Part shown: positions 18,863 to 28,489 of the stretch, in pieces
Numbering within the stretch: the stretch's first letter is position 1
Layout of the letters: each line of letters opens with the position of its first letter
DNA from: Larsenimonas suaedae
Lineage (GTDB): Bacteria; Pseudomonadota; Gammaproteobacteria; Pseudomonadales; Halomonadaceae
Direction of reading: 5' to 3'
Assembly: GCF_023712105.1 (NCBI RefSeq)
Contig: NZ_JAMLJI010000001.1
Location: 1,178,001-1,242,000 of the forward strand
Length of the DNA: 64,000 nt
Translations under genes and position numbers: made by a program
The notes under the pieces: model-generated
Seen by the model: only the letters and a program-made list of their open reading frames with translations
The model's database searches: none
What the model was told of the DNA's origin: nothing

Positions 18863-18905
18863 GGGTGTGGCGCACACGGCACGCCACAGTATATCTCACG
18901 ACCGC

Positions 18906-19790
18906 CTAGCCCTGCTGACGGTGTAGCCGCCAGCGGCGCTCGAATTCGTGCACCCGCTGGCGCGCGAACTCGATGGTCTGGGCGGTCATGACGCTCTGAT
19001 TTTCGTCTTTCAGCTCACCGCCGAGGTTGCGAACGATCACCATCGCGGTCTCGAGCATGGCCTCGAACGCCGATTTGCTGTCCTCGGCGCCAGGCAGCGG
19101 CATCAAGAAGGTCACGCCGGGGGTCGAGAAGTCATCCATGCCTTCGATGTCGAAGGTGCCGGGCTTGACGGCGTTGACCATCGAGAACTGAAGCGCGCTG
19201 TAGTCGTCTTCGGTCTCGAAGCGGTGGAATACGTTCATGTCGGGGCTGTAACGAAGACCGCAGGCAAGCATCAGGTTCAAAAGCGAGGTGCCGTCGAAGA
19301 CGCCTTCACGGGCGAACACGCTGATCACGATCAGCTCATCGGCGCGGCCAAGCGTATCACGGGCCATGGCATCGGCCGGTACGGCGTTTCGAAGCGCTCG
19401 CTCGACCACCGGATGATGGTGGACGTTGTCACTGATGGGCTCAGGCGCCGGCTCCCGGTCATCGACCATGGGCTCGAGGTCATCATGCTCGGCCTCGGCG
19501 CGGCGCGGCGGTTCGTCGACATCGCGCGCGCGCGCATTGAGCGCCTCATCGTCGTCGTGCTCATCGTCGAATGCACGTTCGCCGCCGGCCGCGCGCGCGC
19601 CACCGTTGGGCAATTCCCAGTTCACCTGGGACTGGCGCTTGTGATCGTCGAGTTCGTCGGTAACGTCCAGATCCTTGGACAGATCAAGCCGTGGGATACC
19701 CCGTTGGTGCTTCAGTCGTCGGACACCGTCGATCACGATGATGGCCACCAGCAACAAGCCGAGAATTATCAACCACTCTCTCAATTCCAT
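18906..19790 (-). CDS. zipA: Cell division protein ZipA
   Basis: The protein has 294 aa. The start is at MELREWLIILGLLLVAIIV (19790) rather than the upstream in-frame codon, because the short N-terminus followed by a single membrane anchor (~6-23) is the ZipA hallmark. A charged, proline- and acid-rich linker (~45-150) follows. The C-terminal FtsZ-binding domain (~165-290) includes ISVFAREGVFDGTSLLNLML and PGTFDIEGMDDFSTPGVTFL-like segments. ZipA tethers FtsZ to the inner membrane and is found in gammaproteobacteria. It lies downstream of smc, separated by a 194-bp gap. Confidence 0.93.
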   Translation of the reverse strand: MELREWLIILGLLLVAIIVIDGVRRLKHQRGIPRLDLSKDLDVTDELDDHKRQSQVNWELPNGGARAAGGERAFDDEHDDDEALNARARDVDEPPRRAEAEHDDLEPMVDDREPAPEPISDNVHHHPVVERALRNAVPADAMARDTLGRADELIVISVFAREGVFDGTSLLNLMLACGLRYSPDMNVFHRFETEDDYSALQFSMVNAVKPGTFDIEGMDDFSTPGVTFLMPLPGAEDSKSAFEAMLETAMVIVRNLGGELKDENQSVMTAQTIEFARQRVHEFERRWRLHRQQG

Positions 19791-19984
19791 GGGTATCTTG
19801 CCTGTAGTTGTAGCCTTGCGCTTACCCCTGGCGCTCGGCAATCATTCGATTCGAAAGGCTCTTTTTAATGGCCCGCTCATGTCGCCTTCAGTGAGGGCTG
19901 ACGCATCTTGTCACCCAAGACAGACTAGTTTGTGCGATAAACGCTCATTTTAATAGCATAAAACTGTCACGGAATGCATTCCCA

Positions 19985-22900
19985 TCATGCCTCGGCAAGC
20001 GCCGCCGCCTCATCAACCCCGACCGACACCAGCCGTGAGACGCCGGGCTCCTGCATGGTTACGCCCATCAGCTGCTGGGACGCCTCCATCGCGATCTTGT
20101 TGTGCGTAATGTAGATAAACTGCACGGTCTCGGACATGTCCTTGACCAGATTGGCGTAGCGCCCGACGTTGGCATCGTCCAGCGGCGCATCGACCTCATC
20201 GAGCATACAGAACGGCGCTGGATTGAGCTTGAAGATCGCAAAGACCAGTGACAGCGCCGTCAGCGCCTTTTCCCCACCGGACAGCAGATGAATCGTGCTG
20301 TTTTTCTTGCCCGGCGGGCGCGCCATGATGGCCACACCGGTCTCGAGCAGGTCATCGCCGGTCAGCGTCAGCCACGCCGTGCCGCCGCCGAAGACCTTCG
20401 GAAAGAGCTCCTCGAAGCCTGCGTTGATCTGATCGAAGGTGGTCTTGAAGCGCACCCGCGTTTCCTGATCGATCTTGCGAATGGCATTTTCAAGCGTAGT
20501 CAGGGCCTCGGTCAGCTCCCCGTGCTGGGCTTCGAGATAGTCGCGCCGCTCGGCCTGCTGGTCGTACTCCTCGATCGCGGCCAGGTTGATCGCACCAAGG
20601 CGCTTGATCTTCTCGCGCGTGCGCTCGAGCGTGTCCTGCCACGTGTCGACCTCGGCCTCCTCCGGCAGATGCTCGGCAAGTGCGGCCGGGTCGTGCTCCA
20701 GGTCGCGCAGGTGCTCATCCTGGGTGTCGGCCTTCATGGACAGCGCCTGAACCTCGAGCCGCGCCCGCTCAAGCGATTCCCGAAGCGTTACAAGCGTGCG
20801 TTCATGCTCCTGTCGGGCCTGCTCACGGGTGCGCATGCGCTCGGCCAGCTCGTGGGCCCGGTCGCGGTGCGCGTTCAGGGCCTGTTCTTCCCGCCCACGG
20901 CGGTCAAGCAGTTCCTCGAGCGTCTCGCGGTGCTCTTCCTGCGGCGCACGCACTTCTTCAAGTTGCTCGGTAAGGAGCTCGATTTTCTCGTTCAACCGCT
21001 CGCGCTGATCGCCGCTGCGCTCGAACTGGGTATCAAGCCCCTGACGCTCGGTCGAGAGCCGCTGATGCTCCATCGTCAACTGATTGAGCTGCTCACGAAG
21101 CGGGCCATCCTGCGCTCTAAGCCCGGCAAGAGCCTGTTGGGCGTCGTGCCGGGCGCGCTCGAGCTGCTCACGCTGGGCGGCGTTGTCCTCGACCGTCGCC
21201 AAGGCCTGATCCCACTGCTCGCGCGCGGACTCGATCTCAAGCGCCAGCTCCTCTCGCTGCATCGACACATCGGAAAGCTCGTCATCAAGCTCGGCGCGCC
21301 GCCCTTCGACGTGTTCGAGCCGCGTCGCCAGATTGCTTTCCTTGAGCGCGGCCTGCTGGCGCGCCTCGGTCTGACGCTTTTCCTCGAGCCGGAGCGCCTC
21401 GATGGCGTCGTCCCGGGCCGCTTGCGCCTGCTTGTCCTCGTCAAGGCGTGTCTCGAGCGTCTCGAGTTCCTCACCGAGCGCGTCCAGCCGTGCCTGCACC
21501 TCGTCAAAGCGTGCCCGGTGCGAAAGCACACTGTCCTCCGCGTGCGCCTCTCCCAGCCGGCGCACCCAGTTCGTGCCGGCCCAGACGCCGTCGAGCGAGA
21601 GCACGCTCTGATGCGGGGCAAGCGCCGCCCGCCGGGAAAGCGCTTCGCGCGCGCTGTCGACGCAGACAATGGTATTGAGCCAGGGCAGCAGCGCGTCGGC
21701 GTTTTTGACGTGCGCACCGAGCGTACCTGGCTCGGCTGCCGCTGATCCCGCCCCGCCCTGCGCCATGAGCGCGAGTTCGCCGCGGGCGAGCGTCTGGTCG
21801 GCAACGGCGTCAGGCAGCGCCTCGCCAAGGCGCGCGGTCAGCCACGGCGACAGCACCCATTCGGCGACGCTTGCCCATGCAGGCGTTGCCTCGAGACGTT
21901 CGGCCAGGCGCGGCGTCTGCGCCCACTCAAGCGTCTCGAGGTAGTGTTCGAGCTCATCATCGCCGGTAGCAAGCGCTGCATCGATCAGCGCCTTGAGCGA
22001 GGCACGCTCGCCCTGAAGGCTGTGCTGCTCGGCCTGACGCTCGGCAAGGGTACGCCCATGCGTCTCGAGGGCCTCTGCGGTCTCGCGGCGGGCGTCCTGC
22101 AGGTCTTGCCGCTGGCCGTCGAGCTCAACGAGCTGCTCATCCAGCGCTTCAAGTTCCAGACGCACCGCCTCGTGCTCGGCGCTGAGCGCGGAATGATCCG
22201 GCAACTCATCACGCTGGCTCTGGCGCTTTTGTTTCTGGGTTTCGAGCGCGCTCAGGCGCTGCTCCTGCGCCTTGAGCGCCTGCTGAAGCCGGTCGGCCTG
22301 ATGCCGCGCACTCTGGTCGTTTTCACTGAAGCGGTCCCAGTCGCCTTGCGCCTGCTCGAGCGCCTCCTCGGCTTCCTCGATCCGCGCGGCAAGCATCGCC
22401 TGTTGCTCCTCGATCGCGCCCTGCTCGGGTTCGATCTCCTCAAGGCGGGTATCGATGTCCTGTCGGCGCTGCTGATCCTGGTCCTTGAGGCCGTCCAGCT
22501 CAGTGAGGTCTCGGCGGGCGCTGTCCAGGTCGGCGCTCAACTGCGACTCCCGCGCCCGGGCGTGCTCGAGCGATTGCTCGATGCGCGCGATGGCAGCGCC
22601 GGTGTCGTAGAAGGCCGCCTGATGCTGTTCGAGGGTCTGGGCCAGCTCGTCGTGAGCGATGCGCGCCTCTTCGAGCTCCCGCTCGCTTTCGCGTACGCCA
22701 TACACGTGTTTTTCAACGTTGGTTTCGATCGCTCGAACCTCGTGTTCCTGGCGCTGCTGCTGGGCGCGCAGCTCACGCCCACGCATGAGCGCAAGCTCAC
22801 CGGCGAGGCGGTGCTCACGGTCTTTAAGCTCCTGATAAAGCCGGGCAGCATCGGCCTGGCGCTTCAGCCGCTCGAGCTGCTTGTCGAGCTCCTCACGCAA

Positions 22901-23488
22901 ATCGTCCAGCCTCTCGAGGTTTTCCTGGGTGCGCCGCATGCGGTTTTCAGTCTCGCGGCGGCGCTCCTTGTACTTGGAGATGCCGGCCGCTTCCTCGATG
23001 GTGGCGCGCAGGTCGTCCGGGCGGGCTTCGATCAGCCGGGAGATCATGCCCTGACCGATGATGGCGTAGGAGCGCGGGCCAAGGCCGGTGCCGAGAAACA
23101 GATCGGCGATGTCTCGTCGCCGGCATTTCTGGCCGTTGAAGTAATAAAGCGACTGGCCATCGCGGGTGACCAGCCGTTTGACCGAGATTTCGGCGTACTG
23201 GGCGTAAACACCGCCGACCTTGCCTTCGCGATTATCGAACATCAGCTCGATGGACGCCTGTCCGACCGGTTTACGCCCGGTGGAGCCATTGAAGATGACG
23301 TCGGCCATCGATTCGCCGCGCAGCATCTTGGCCGACGATTCGCCCATGACCCAGCGCACGGCGTCGATCACATTCGACTTGCCGCAGCCATTGGGCCCGA
23401 CGATCGCGGTCATGTTGCTTTCGAACGGAACCGTGACGGGATCGACAAAGGACTTGAAGCCCGCCAGTTTGATCGACTTGAGTCGCAT
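19985..23488 (-). CDS. smc: Chromosome segregation protein SMC
   Basis: The protein has 1167 aa. Walker A GPNGCGKSN is at residues 31-39. Two very long coiled coils (~170-500 and ~660-1000) flank a compact central hinge. The ABC signature LLSGGEKALTALSL and Walker B CMLDEVDAPLDD are near the C-terminus. SMC dimers with ScpA/ScpB organise and segregate the chromosome. Its presence implies the SMC-ScpAB system rather than MukBEF. The hinge contains an Ala/Gly-rich loop (GGAGSAAAEPG) and is poorly conserved. It follows ccmI after 53 bp and precedes zipA on the same strand. Confidence 0.95.
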   Translation of the reverse strand: MRLKSIKLAGFKSFVDPVTVPFESNMTAIVGPNGCGKSNVIDAVRWVMGESSAKMLRGESMADVIFNGSTGRKPVGQASIELMFDNREGKVGGVYAQYAEISVKRLVTRDGQSLYYFNGQKCRRRDIADLFLGTGLGPRSYAIIGQGMISRLIEARPDDLRATIEEAAGISKYKERRRETENRMRRTQENLERLDDLREELDKQLERLKRQADAARLYQELKDREHRLAGELALMRGRELRAQQQRQEHEVRAIETNVEKHVYGVRESERELEEARIAHDELAQTLEQHQAAFYDTGAAIARIEQSLEHARARESQLSADLDSARRDLTELDGLKDQDQQRRQDIDTRLEEIEPEQGAIEEQQAMLAARIEEAEEALEQAQGDWDRFSENDQSARHQADRLQQALKAQEQRLSALETQKQKRQSQRDELPDHSALSAEHEAVRLELEALDEQLVELDGQRQDLQDARRETAEALETHGRTLAERQAEQHSLQGERASLKALIDAALATGDDELEHYLETLEWAQTPRLAERLEATPAWASVAEWVLSPWLTARLGEALPDAVADQTLARGELALMAQGGAGSAAAEPGTLGAHVKNADALLPWLNTIVCVDSAREALSRRAALAPHQSVLSLDGVWAGTNWVRRLGEAHAEDSVLSHRARFDEVQARLDALGEELETLETRLDEDKQAQAARDDAIEALRLEEKRQTEARQQAALKESNLATRLEHVEGRRAELDDELSDVSMQREELALEIESAREQWDQALATVEDNAAQREQLERARHDAQQALAGLRAQDGPLREQLNQLTMEHQRLSTERQGLDTQFERSGDQRERLNEKIELLTEQLEEVRAPQEEHRETLEELLDRRGREEQALNAHRDRAHELAERMRTREQARQEHERTLVTLRESLERARLEVQALSMKADTQDEHLRDLEHDPAALAEHLPEEAEVDTWQDTLERTREKIKRLGAINLAAIEEYDQQAERRDYLEAQHGELTEALTTLENAIRKIDQETRVRFKTTFDQINAGFEELFPKVFGGGTAWLTLTGDDLLETGVAIMARPPGKKNSTIHLLSGGEKALTALSLVFAIFKLNPAPFCMLDEVDAPLDDANVGRYANLVKDMSETVQFIYITHNKIAMEASQQLMGVTMQEPGVSRLVSVGVDEAAALAEA

Positions 23489-23541
23489 GGGCGCTGCCGT
23501 TGGTTAAAAAGCGGTGATGCTAGCGGTTTCGATGGGCAAAG

Positions 23542-24816
23542 TCAGTCCCTGCCCCCGTCGGAATCAAGGCGATGATCGATCGTGAGTCGAACCGCCGGCG
23601 CGTCGGACACCGCCACGCGCTGGGTATCGCTGACCCAGTCGCCCGGCTGGGGCGCGGCATTTCCCGACCGCGACAACCGGGCCTGCACCTCGACGGTCGA
23701 GGCGCTCGACAGCACCAGAGCCGGCGCCATCGCGTCACGGTCGGTCAGCGTCACCTCGGCCGGCAACTGCGCGTAGGTCAAGCGCTTGACCGCAAGCGGC
23801 GGCCCATCGGGCGTGGTCGGGTCGCGGGCGATTATGAACACGGTGGTGGCGTCTGGTACATCACCGTCGATCCGGCTCGCAATCGCCACATCAACCTGTG
23901 AGGCAGCCTGAGCCTTGGGCGCGCGTTGGGTCTTGGCGTCGTGTTGAGCCTCAGCCGTCAGCCCTGCGCGCTCGCGGGCGATTCGAATGCCTTCCTGCAT
24001 GGCCCGCACGCTGCCCGGCTCCTGATAACGCGCCGCTGCGGTCTGCCAGCGGTCGATCGCCTGGGCGTAGTCGGCGCCATGAAACGCGACCAGCCCGGCA
24101 AGGCTGTTGGCGGTCGGGTTATCGGGGGCGCGCGCAAGCGCGTCATCCAGGAGGGTGCGGCCGGTGTCATCAAGCTGCATGCCGTGATCGAAATAGCGCA
24201 TCTGCGCCCGCAGTGCGACCAGCTCCGGCGTGCGCTCACCGAGTGCGATGATGCGCTCGAGGGCGTGTTCGGCGTCACCGAAGCGGCTCGCCTGTCGGTA
24301 GAGCGGGAACAGCGTCTCCCAGACGCGGGGGTTATCGGCCTGGGTCTCGGTGTAGGGTTCGAGCGCCTCGATGTAGTCCGAAAGCGTGGCCTCGGGCGTG
24401 GCCTTGAGAGTCTGGGCGGTGTCATAGAGCGCCAGATTATCGGCACTGCCGACGCTCAGGTACGTCACACCGCTTCCAGCCACCAGCAAAAGCGCGGCCA
24501 AAGCGACCAGCCACCGGCCCCGGGCAGGCGCACCAAGCGCAGCCCTCTGGGTGGTTTCGGTCTCTTCAAGCAGGCGTGTATCGAGTTCCAGACGCCTTTG
24601 ATGCGCCTCGTCTTCGGTCAGCTCGCCCTGCTCACGCTCAAACTCGATGGCCTGTCGCTCACGGCGATAAAGCCTTACGTTTTCACCGCTCTGGCCGTCC
24701 TCGGCCTCGAGTGCGGTCTGGGCGCGGTGAAGCCTTGCCGCCCGAAAAAGCGGCAGCGCCACGAAGGCGAGCGCCAAAAGCGTCAGTAGCGCAAGGCCAC
24801 TCCAGAGATCAGTCAT
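23542..24816 (-). CDS. ccmI: Cytochrome c biogenesis protein CcmI
   Basis: The protein has 424 aa. An N-terminal helix (~5-25) is followed by a charged cytoplasmic loop (YRRERQAIEFEREQGELTEDE, a CcmI signature), a second helix (~147-165), then a periplasmic TPR-like region and a C-terminal beta domain. CcmI carries apocytochrome c to the CcmF/H haem ligation complex. It is the last ccm gene and overlaps ccmH by 8 bp. Confidence 0.9.
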   Translation of the reverse strand: MTDLWSGLALLTLLALAFVALPLFRAARLHRAQTALEAEDGQSGENVRLYRRERQAIEFEREQGELTEDEAHQRRLELDTRLLEETETTQRAALGAPARGRWLVALAALLLVAGSGVTYLSVGSADNLALYDTAQTLKATPEATLSDYIEALEPYTETQADNPRVWETLFPLYRQASRFGDAEHALERIIALGERTPELVALRAQMRYFDHGMQLDDTGRTLLDDALARAPDNPTANSLAGLVAFHGADYAQAIDRWQTAAARYQEPGSVRAMQEGIRIARERAGLTAEAQHDAKTQRAPKAQAASQVDVAIASRIDGDVPDATTVFIIARDPTTPDGPPLAVKRLTYAQLPAEVTLTDRDAMAPALVLSSASTVEVQARLSRSGNAAPQPGDWVSDTQRVAVSDAPAVRLTIDHRLDSDGGRD

Positions 24817-25306
24817 TTGGATGCTCCCGCGACCTGGACGGCTCGTCGTGCGCGGCCAGAAGCGCCTCGAGCCGCGCGCGCTCGGGCGCGCTGAGCTGGC
24901 CGGGCGCGCTCTGGCGGCGGGCCCGCACGACTCGCCAGATAATCACGCCGCCAAGCAACAGCCCAAGCAGCGGCCCACCCCACAAAAGCCAGGTTCGCGC
25001 CTCAAGTCGCGGGTCGTACAGCACGTAGTCGCCAAAGCGCTTGACCATGTACGCCTTGACCGCGTCATCGCTCCTGCCCTGCGCCAAAAGTGTGGCGACC
25101 TGAGCGCGCATGTCCTTCGAGATCATCGAGTTCGATGCGCTGATGGATTCGTTCTGGCACTTTGGGCAGCGAAGCTCATCGATCAGCCGGGTATAGCGGG
25201 CCTCGAGCGCCGGATCATCAAAGGTGTGCACCTCGATGGCCGCCCGGGCGCTGAGTGTTGCCAGCGCAAGTGTCAGTATCAGCCCGAGTCTCAGGAAGAG
25301 GACCAC
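24809..25306 (-). CDS. ccmH: Cytochrome c maturation thiol oxidoreductase CcmH
   Basis: The protein has 165 aa. A signal/anchor (1-22) precedes the signature RCPKCQNESISASNS, with the redox pair C47 and C50 in LRCPKC. A second TM helix is near residues 109-128 (WGGPLLGLLLGGVIIW), then a charged tail. CcmH keeps the CXXCH cysteines of apocytochrome c reduced for haem attachment. It overlaps ccmG by 16 bp and ccmI by 8 bp. It corresponds to the short CcmH/CcmL domain; the TPR part of E. coli CcmH is supplied by CcmI. Confidence 0.93.
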   Translation of the reverse strand: MVLFLRLGLILTLALATLSARAAIEVHTFDDPALEARYTRLIDELRCPKCQNESISASNSMISKDMRAQVATLLAQGRSDDAVKAYMVKRFGDYVLYDPRLEARTWLLWGGPLLGLLLGGVIIWRVVRARRQSAPGQLSAPERARLEALLAAHDEPSRSREHPND

Positions 25307-25824
25307 GATTGTATCTCCGGCAGGATGGTGTCCTTGACGTCGTCGGGCTTGATGTAGCCCGTGTGGTGATAGCGCACGATGCCCTGGGCATCGATAATGA
25401 ACGATTCCGGCGCACCGTAGACGCCAAGGTCGAGCCCGAGGGTTCCATCAGGGTCGAACGCGCTGAGTTCGAACGGGTTGCCGAAGCGGTTCAGGAAGTC
25501 GCGGGCATCGACGCGGGTGTCCTTGTAGTCGACGCCGAGAATGCGCACCCCGGCCTTTCGAAGCGCCAGCAGCTGGGGCATTTCGTCCTTGCAGGTTGGG
25601 CACCACGAACCCCAGACGTTGACCAGCGTGACATGACCAAGCAGATCCGAACGCTCGATGGTGACCGTGGGGTCATCGAGCGCCGTCAGTGAAAACTCAG
25701 GCATCGGCTGATCGATCAGTGCCGAATCCCGCGAGGACGGATCCTTGCCAAGCCCGACCCAGAGCATGACAGCCAGCACGAGAAAGCCTGCCAGAGGAAT
25801 GAACAACAGCCAGCGACGGTTCAT
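25291..25824 (-). CDS. ccmG: Thiol:disulfide interchange protein CcmG/DsbE
   Basis: The protein has 177 aa. A membrane anchor (~5-24) is followed by a periplasmic thioredoxin fold with the active site WCPTC (C75/C78 in WGSWCPTCKDEMPQL). The family-specific GVYGAPESFIID, containing the cis-proline side, is present. It reduces apocytochrome or CcmH disulfides using electrons from DsbD/CcdA. Its ATG overlaps the ccmF stop by 4 bp. Confidence 0.94.
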   Translation of the reverse strand: MNRRWLLFIPLAGFLVLAVMLWVGLGKDPSSRDSALIDQPMPEFSLTALDDPTVTIERSDLLGHVTLVNVWGSWCPTCKDEMPQLLALRKAGVRILGVDYKDTRVDARDFLNRFGNPFELSAFDPDGTLGLDLGVYGAPESFIIDAQGIVRYHHTGYIKPDDVKDTILPEIQSWSSS

Positions 25825-27788
25825 GACGGTTTTTCTCCTAAACGTCGTATGGGGCGGCGGTAGCGCTTGTCCCAGACGGCAAGCCCGCCGCCGAGCGCCA
25901 TCAGCACACCACCCAGCCAGATCCAGCGTACAAAGGGTTTGACCTGCACCCGAAGGGCCCAGTCACCGTTGTCGAGCTCCTCGCCGAGGGCGACGTACAG
26001 GTCCCGCGTAAGTCCCGCATCCAGCGCCGTTTCGGTCAACGCCTGACGGCGCGCGGTGTAGAACCGTTTTTCGGGGTGCATCAGATCGATCAGTGCGCCG
26101 TCTCGGGTGACTTGAAGCGTGGCGCGGGTGGCCTGGTAGTTCGGCCCCGGCACATCGGCCAGGTTGGTCATCTTGAACCGATAGCCACCGACCTCGACCG
26201 CCTGCCCCACGTTCAAGCGCACGTTGCGCTCCACGTGATAGTTCGACACCAGCGTGATGCCAACGATCGACACCGCAAGCCCGAGGTGGCCAAGCACCAT
26301 GCCGTAATGGCTTCGAGAGAATCGCGCCGGCCCCTTGAGGCCGTGACGCCCAAGGCTTGCCGCAACGTCTCGAAGCGAGGTCATCGCGACCCACAGCGCC
26401 AACACCAGCCCAAGCGCCACGCTCACATGCCAGGGCCGCTCACCCACCATCAAGGGCGCGCCGATGCCGACCACCAGCGCCACCAGCGCGCCTAATGCAC
26501 AGCGCTTGATAAGCTCGCCTTTGGGCATGCGCTTCCAGCGCGACAGTGGCCCAAGCCCCATGAACAGACACAACACGGTGGCAAGCGGCACGAAGAGTGC
26601 ATTGAAGTACGGCGGGCCGACCGAAATGGAGCCAAGCCCGAGCGAGGACAGAATCAGCGGATAGAGCGTGCCCAAAAGCACGGTGATCGCCATCACCAGA
26701 AGAATGATGTTGTTGAACAGCAGGAACGCATCGCGCGACAGCCAGCCAAACGACACCGGGCTTTTGACCTGCGGCGCCCTGAGCGCGAACACCAGAAGCG
26801 CGCCGCCGACGGTAAGCCCCAAAAGCGCCAGAATGAAGATGCCGCGGGAGGGGTCGCTTGCAAAGGAATGCACCGAGGTCAGTACGCCTGAGCGCACCAG
26901 AAACGTGCCCAGAAGCGACAGCGAAAAGGTGCAGATCGCAAGCAGGACGGTCCAGCTCTTGAAGGTGCCGCGTTTTTCGGTGGCCGCGAGCGAATGCATC
27001 AGCGCCGTACCCACGAGCCAGGGCATCAGAGAGGCGTTTTCGACCGGGTCCCAGAACCACCAGCCGCCCCAGCCCAGCTCGTAGTAGGCCCACCAGCTGC
27101 CAAGTGCGATACCAAGACTCAGAAACGCCCAGGCAACCGTTGTCCACGGCCGCGCCCATCGCGTCCAGGCGGCGTCCAGCCGACCGCCAAGGAGCGCGGC
27201 CATCGCGAAGGCAAACGCCACCGAGAAGCCAACGTAGCCCATGTAGAGCATTGGCGGATGCACGATCAGCCCCGGGTCCTGAAGCAGCGGATTGAGATCG
27301 GCGCCCTCGGACGGCGCCGCCGGGAGCGTGCGGGTGAACGGGTTGGAGGTCAGCAGGATAAAAAGCAGAAACCCGCTCGAAATGATGCCCAGGATGCCAA
27401 GCACCCGAGCGAGCATGTCCCGCGGGAGTGATCTTGAAAAGATACTGACCAGAAGCCCCCAAAGCGACAGGAGCAGCGACCACAGAAGCATCGAACCTTC
27501 GTGGCTGCCCCACACCGCACAGAGCCGGTAATACCAGGGCAGCGCCGAGTTCGAATTATTGGCAACGTAATCGACGCTGAAATCGTTGAACAGAAAACCG
27601 AGCGCCAGGGCCACGAAGGCAAGGCTCAAAAACAGACACTGCCCCCAGGCCATGGGCTGGGCAAACGCCATCCAAAGCGGACGGCGCTGCCAGGCGCCGA
27701 TCAGGGGCACCACGGCCTGAAGCAGTGACAGCGCCAGTGCCAGTATCAGCGCGTAGACGCCGTATTCGGGCAATACATCAATCAACAT
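25821..27788 (-). CDS. ccmF: Haem lyase subunit CcmF
   Basis: The protein has 655 aa with about 15 TM helices. The tryptophan-rich haem-handling WWD motif is visible as GWGGWWFWDPVENASLMPWL. Conserved GSHEGSMLLW and HPPMLYMGYVGFSVAFAFA contain the histidines thought to ligate haem b or the incoming haem. CcmF with CcmH/I attaches haem from holo-CcmE to apocytochromes c in the periplasm. Its 3' end overlaps ccmG. Confidence 0.95.
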   Translation of the reverse strand: MLIDVLPEYGVYALILALALSLLQAVVPLIGAWQRRPLWMAFAQPMAWGQCLFLSLAFVALALGFLFNDFSVDYVANNSNSALPWYYRLCAVWGSHEGSMLLWSLLLSLWGLLVSIFSRSLPRDMLARVLGILGIISSGFLLFILLTSNPFTRTLPAAPSEGADLNPLLQDPGLIVHPPMLYMGYVGFSVAFAFAMAALLGGRLDAAWTRWARPWTTVAWAFLSLGIALGSWWAYYELGWGGWWFWDPVENASLMPWLVGTALMHSLAATEKRGTFKSWTVLLAICTFSLSLLGTFLVRSGVLTSVHSFASDPSRGIFILALLGLTVGGALLVFALRAPQVKSPVSFGWLSRDAFLLFNNIILLVMAITVLLGTLYPLILSSLGLGSISVGPPYFNALFVPLATVLCLFMGLGPLSRWKRMPKGELIKRCALGALVALVVGIGAPLMVGERPWHVSVALGLVLALWVAMTSLRDVAASLGRHGLKGPARFSRSHYGMVLGHLGLAVSIVGITLVSNYHVERNVRLNVGQAVEVGGYRFKMTNLADVPGPNYQATRATLQVTRDGALIDLMHPEKRFYTARRQALTETALDAGLTRDLYVALGEELDNGDWALRVQVKPFVRWIWLGGVLMALGGGLAVWDKRYRRPIRRLGEKPS

Positions 27789-27819
27789 GATCCATCTCTA
27801 TCTCGGCGCGACCATCCCG

Positions 27820-28314
27820 TCATGGCCGGTCGGCCTCGGGGTAGGAGAGCTTGCCCTCGGCCCGGGCCGCGCGGTAATCCTCGGGCGAAAGCCCTTCCTT
27901 GTCGAGCACGTCCGCCACTTCCTTGGGCATGTAGTTTTCATCGTGCTTGGCAAGCACCTGCGACGCATCAAGCGTGCCCGAGGCGTCAAGCGTTCCGATC
28001 ACGACAATGCCCTGCCCTTCCCGGAAAAGATCCGGCAGGATGCCGTCAAAGCGCACCGGCACCCGGGCCTTGAAGTCGGTGACCGTGAACGTGACCACAA
28101 GCGAGTCCTGATTGCGATCAACACTTCCTTTTTCGACGATGCCACCGGCACGGATCTGTCGCCCTGTCGGGGCCTCCTGGCCAACGATCTGCTCGGGGCT
28201 ATAGAACAGGTTGATGTTCTGGCGCAGCGCAAAGAGCATCAGCGTGACAGTCACGGCGACCAGCGCCACCAGCCCCAGCACGATCATGAGCCGGCGTTTT
28301 CGAACCGCGTTCAT
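27820..28314 (-). CDS. ccmE: Periplasmic haem chaperone CcmE
   Basis: The protein has 164 aa. An N-terminal anchor (~8-29) precedes an OB-fold domain. The covalent haem-binding histidine is H124 in LAKHDENYMP. CcmE receives haem from CcmABCD and delivers it to CcmF. The C-terminal tail is short and charged. It overlaps ccmD by 4 bp. Confidence 0.95.
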   Translation of the reverse strand: MNAVRKRRLMIVLGLVALVAVTVTLMLFALRQNINLFYSPEQIVGQEAPTGRQIRAGGIVEKGSVDRNQDSLVVTFTVTDFKARVPVRFDGILPDLFREGQGIVVIGTLDASGTLDASQVLAKHDENYMPKEVADVLDKEGLSPEDYRAARAEGKLSYPEADRP

Positions 28315-28487
28315 GAGCGCGCCTCACGGCGAATCTGGCGCAGGATACCGGCGCGCACGCGGCGGTACTCGAGGTGCACCCAGACGGCCTGAACACCCCA
28401 GGCGCCCACGACCATCGCCCACGCCGACCAGACGTAGACGCCATAGCCGTTCATGCTCAGAAATTCGTTGAGTGTTTGAAATGCCAC
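28311..28487 (-). CDS. ccmD: Haem exporter protein CcmD
   Basis: The protein has 58 aa. The chosen GTG start (28487) has AGGAA at good spacing; the longer open frame upstream overlaps ccmC and is not credible. FLSMNGYGVYVWSAWAM is the typical CcmD N-terminal motif, followed by one TM helix and a basic cytoplasmic tail (YRRVRAGILRQIRREARS). CcmD bridges CcmE to the CcmABC complex for release of holo-CcmE. It starts 2 bp after ccmC. Confidence 0.9.
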   Translation of the reverse strand: MAFQTLNEFLSMNGYGVYVWSAWAMVVGAWGVQAVWVHLEYRRVRAGILRQIRREARS

Positions 28488-28489
28488 GA

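Noticed and set aside
21944..23575. 543-aa plus-strand open frame opposite smc
   Set aside because: Leucine-rich mirror of the smc coiled coil created by high GC codon bias; smc is unmistakable on the other strand.
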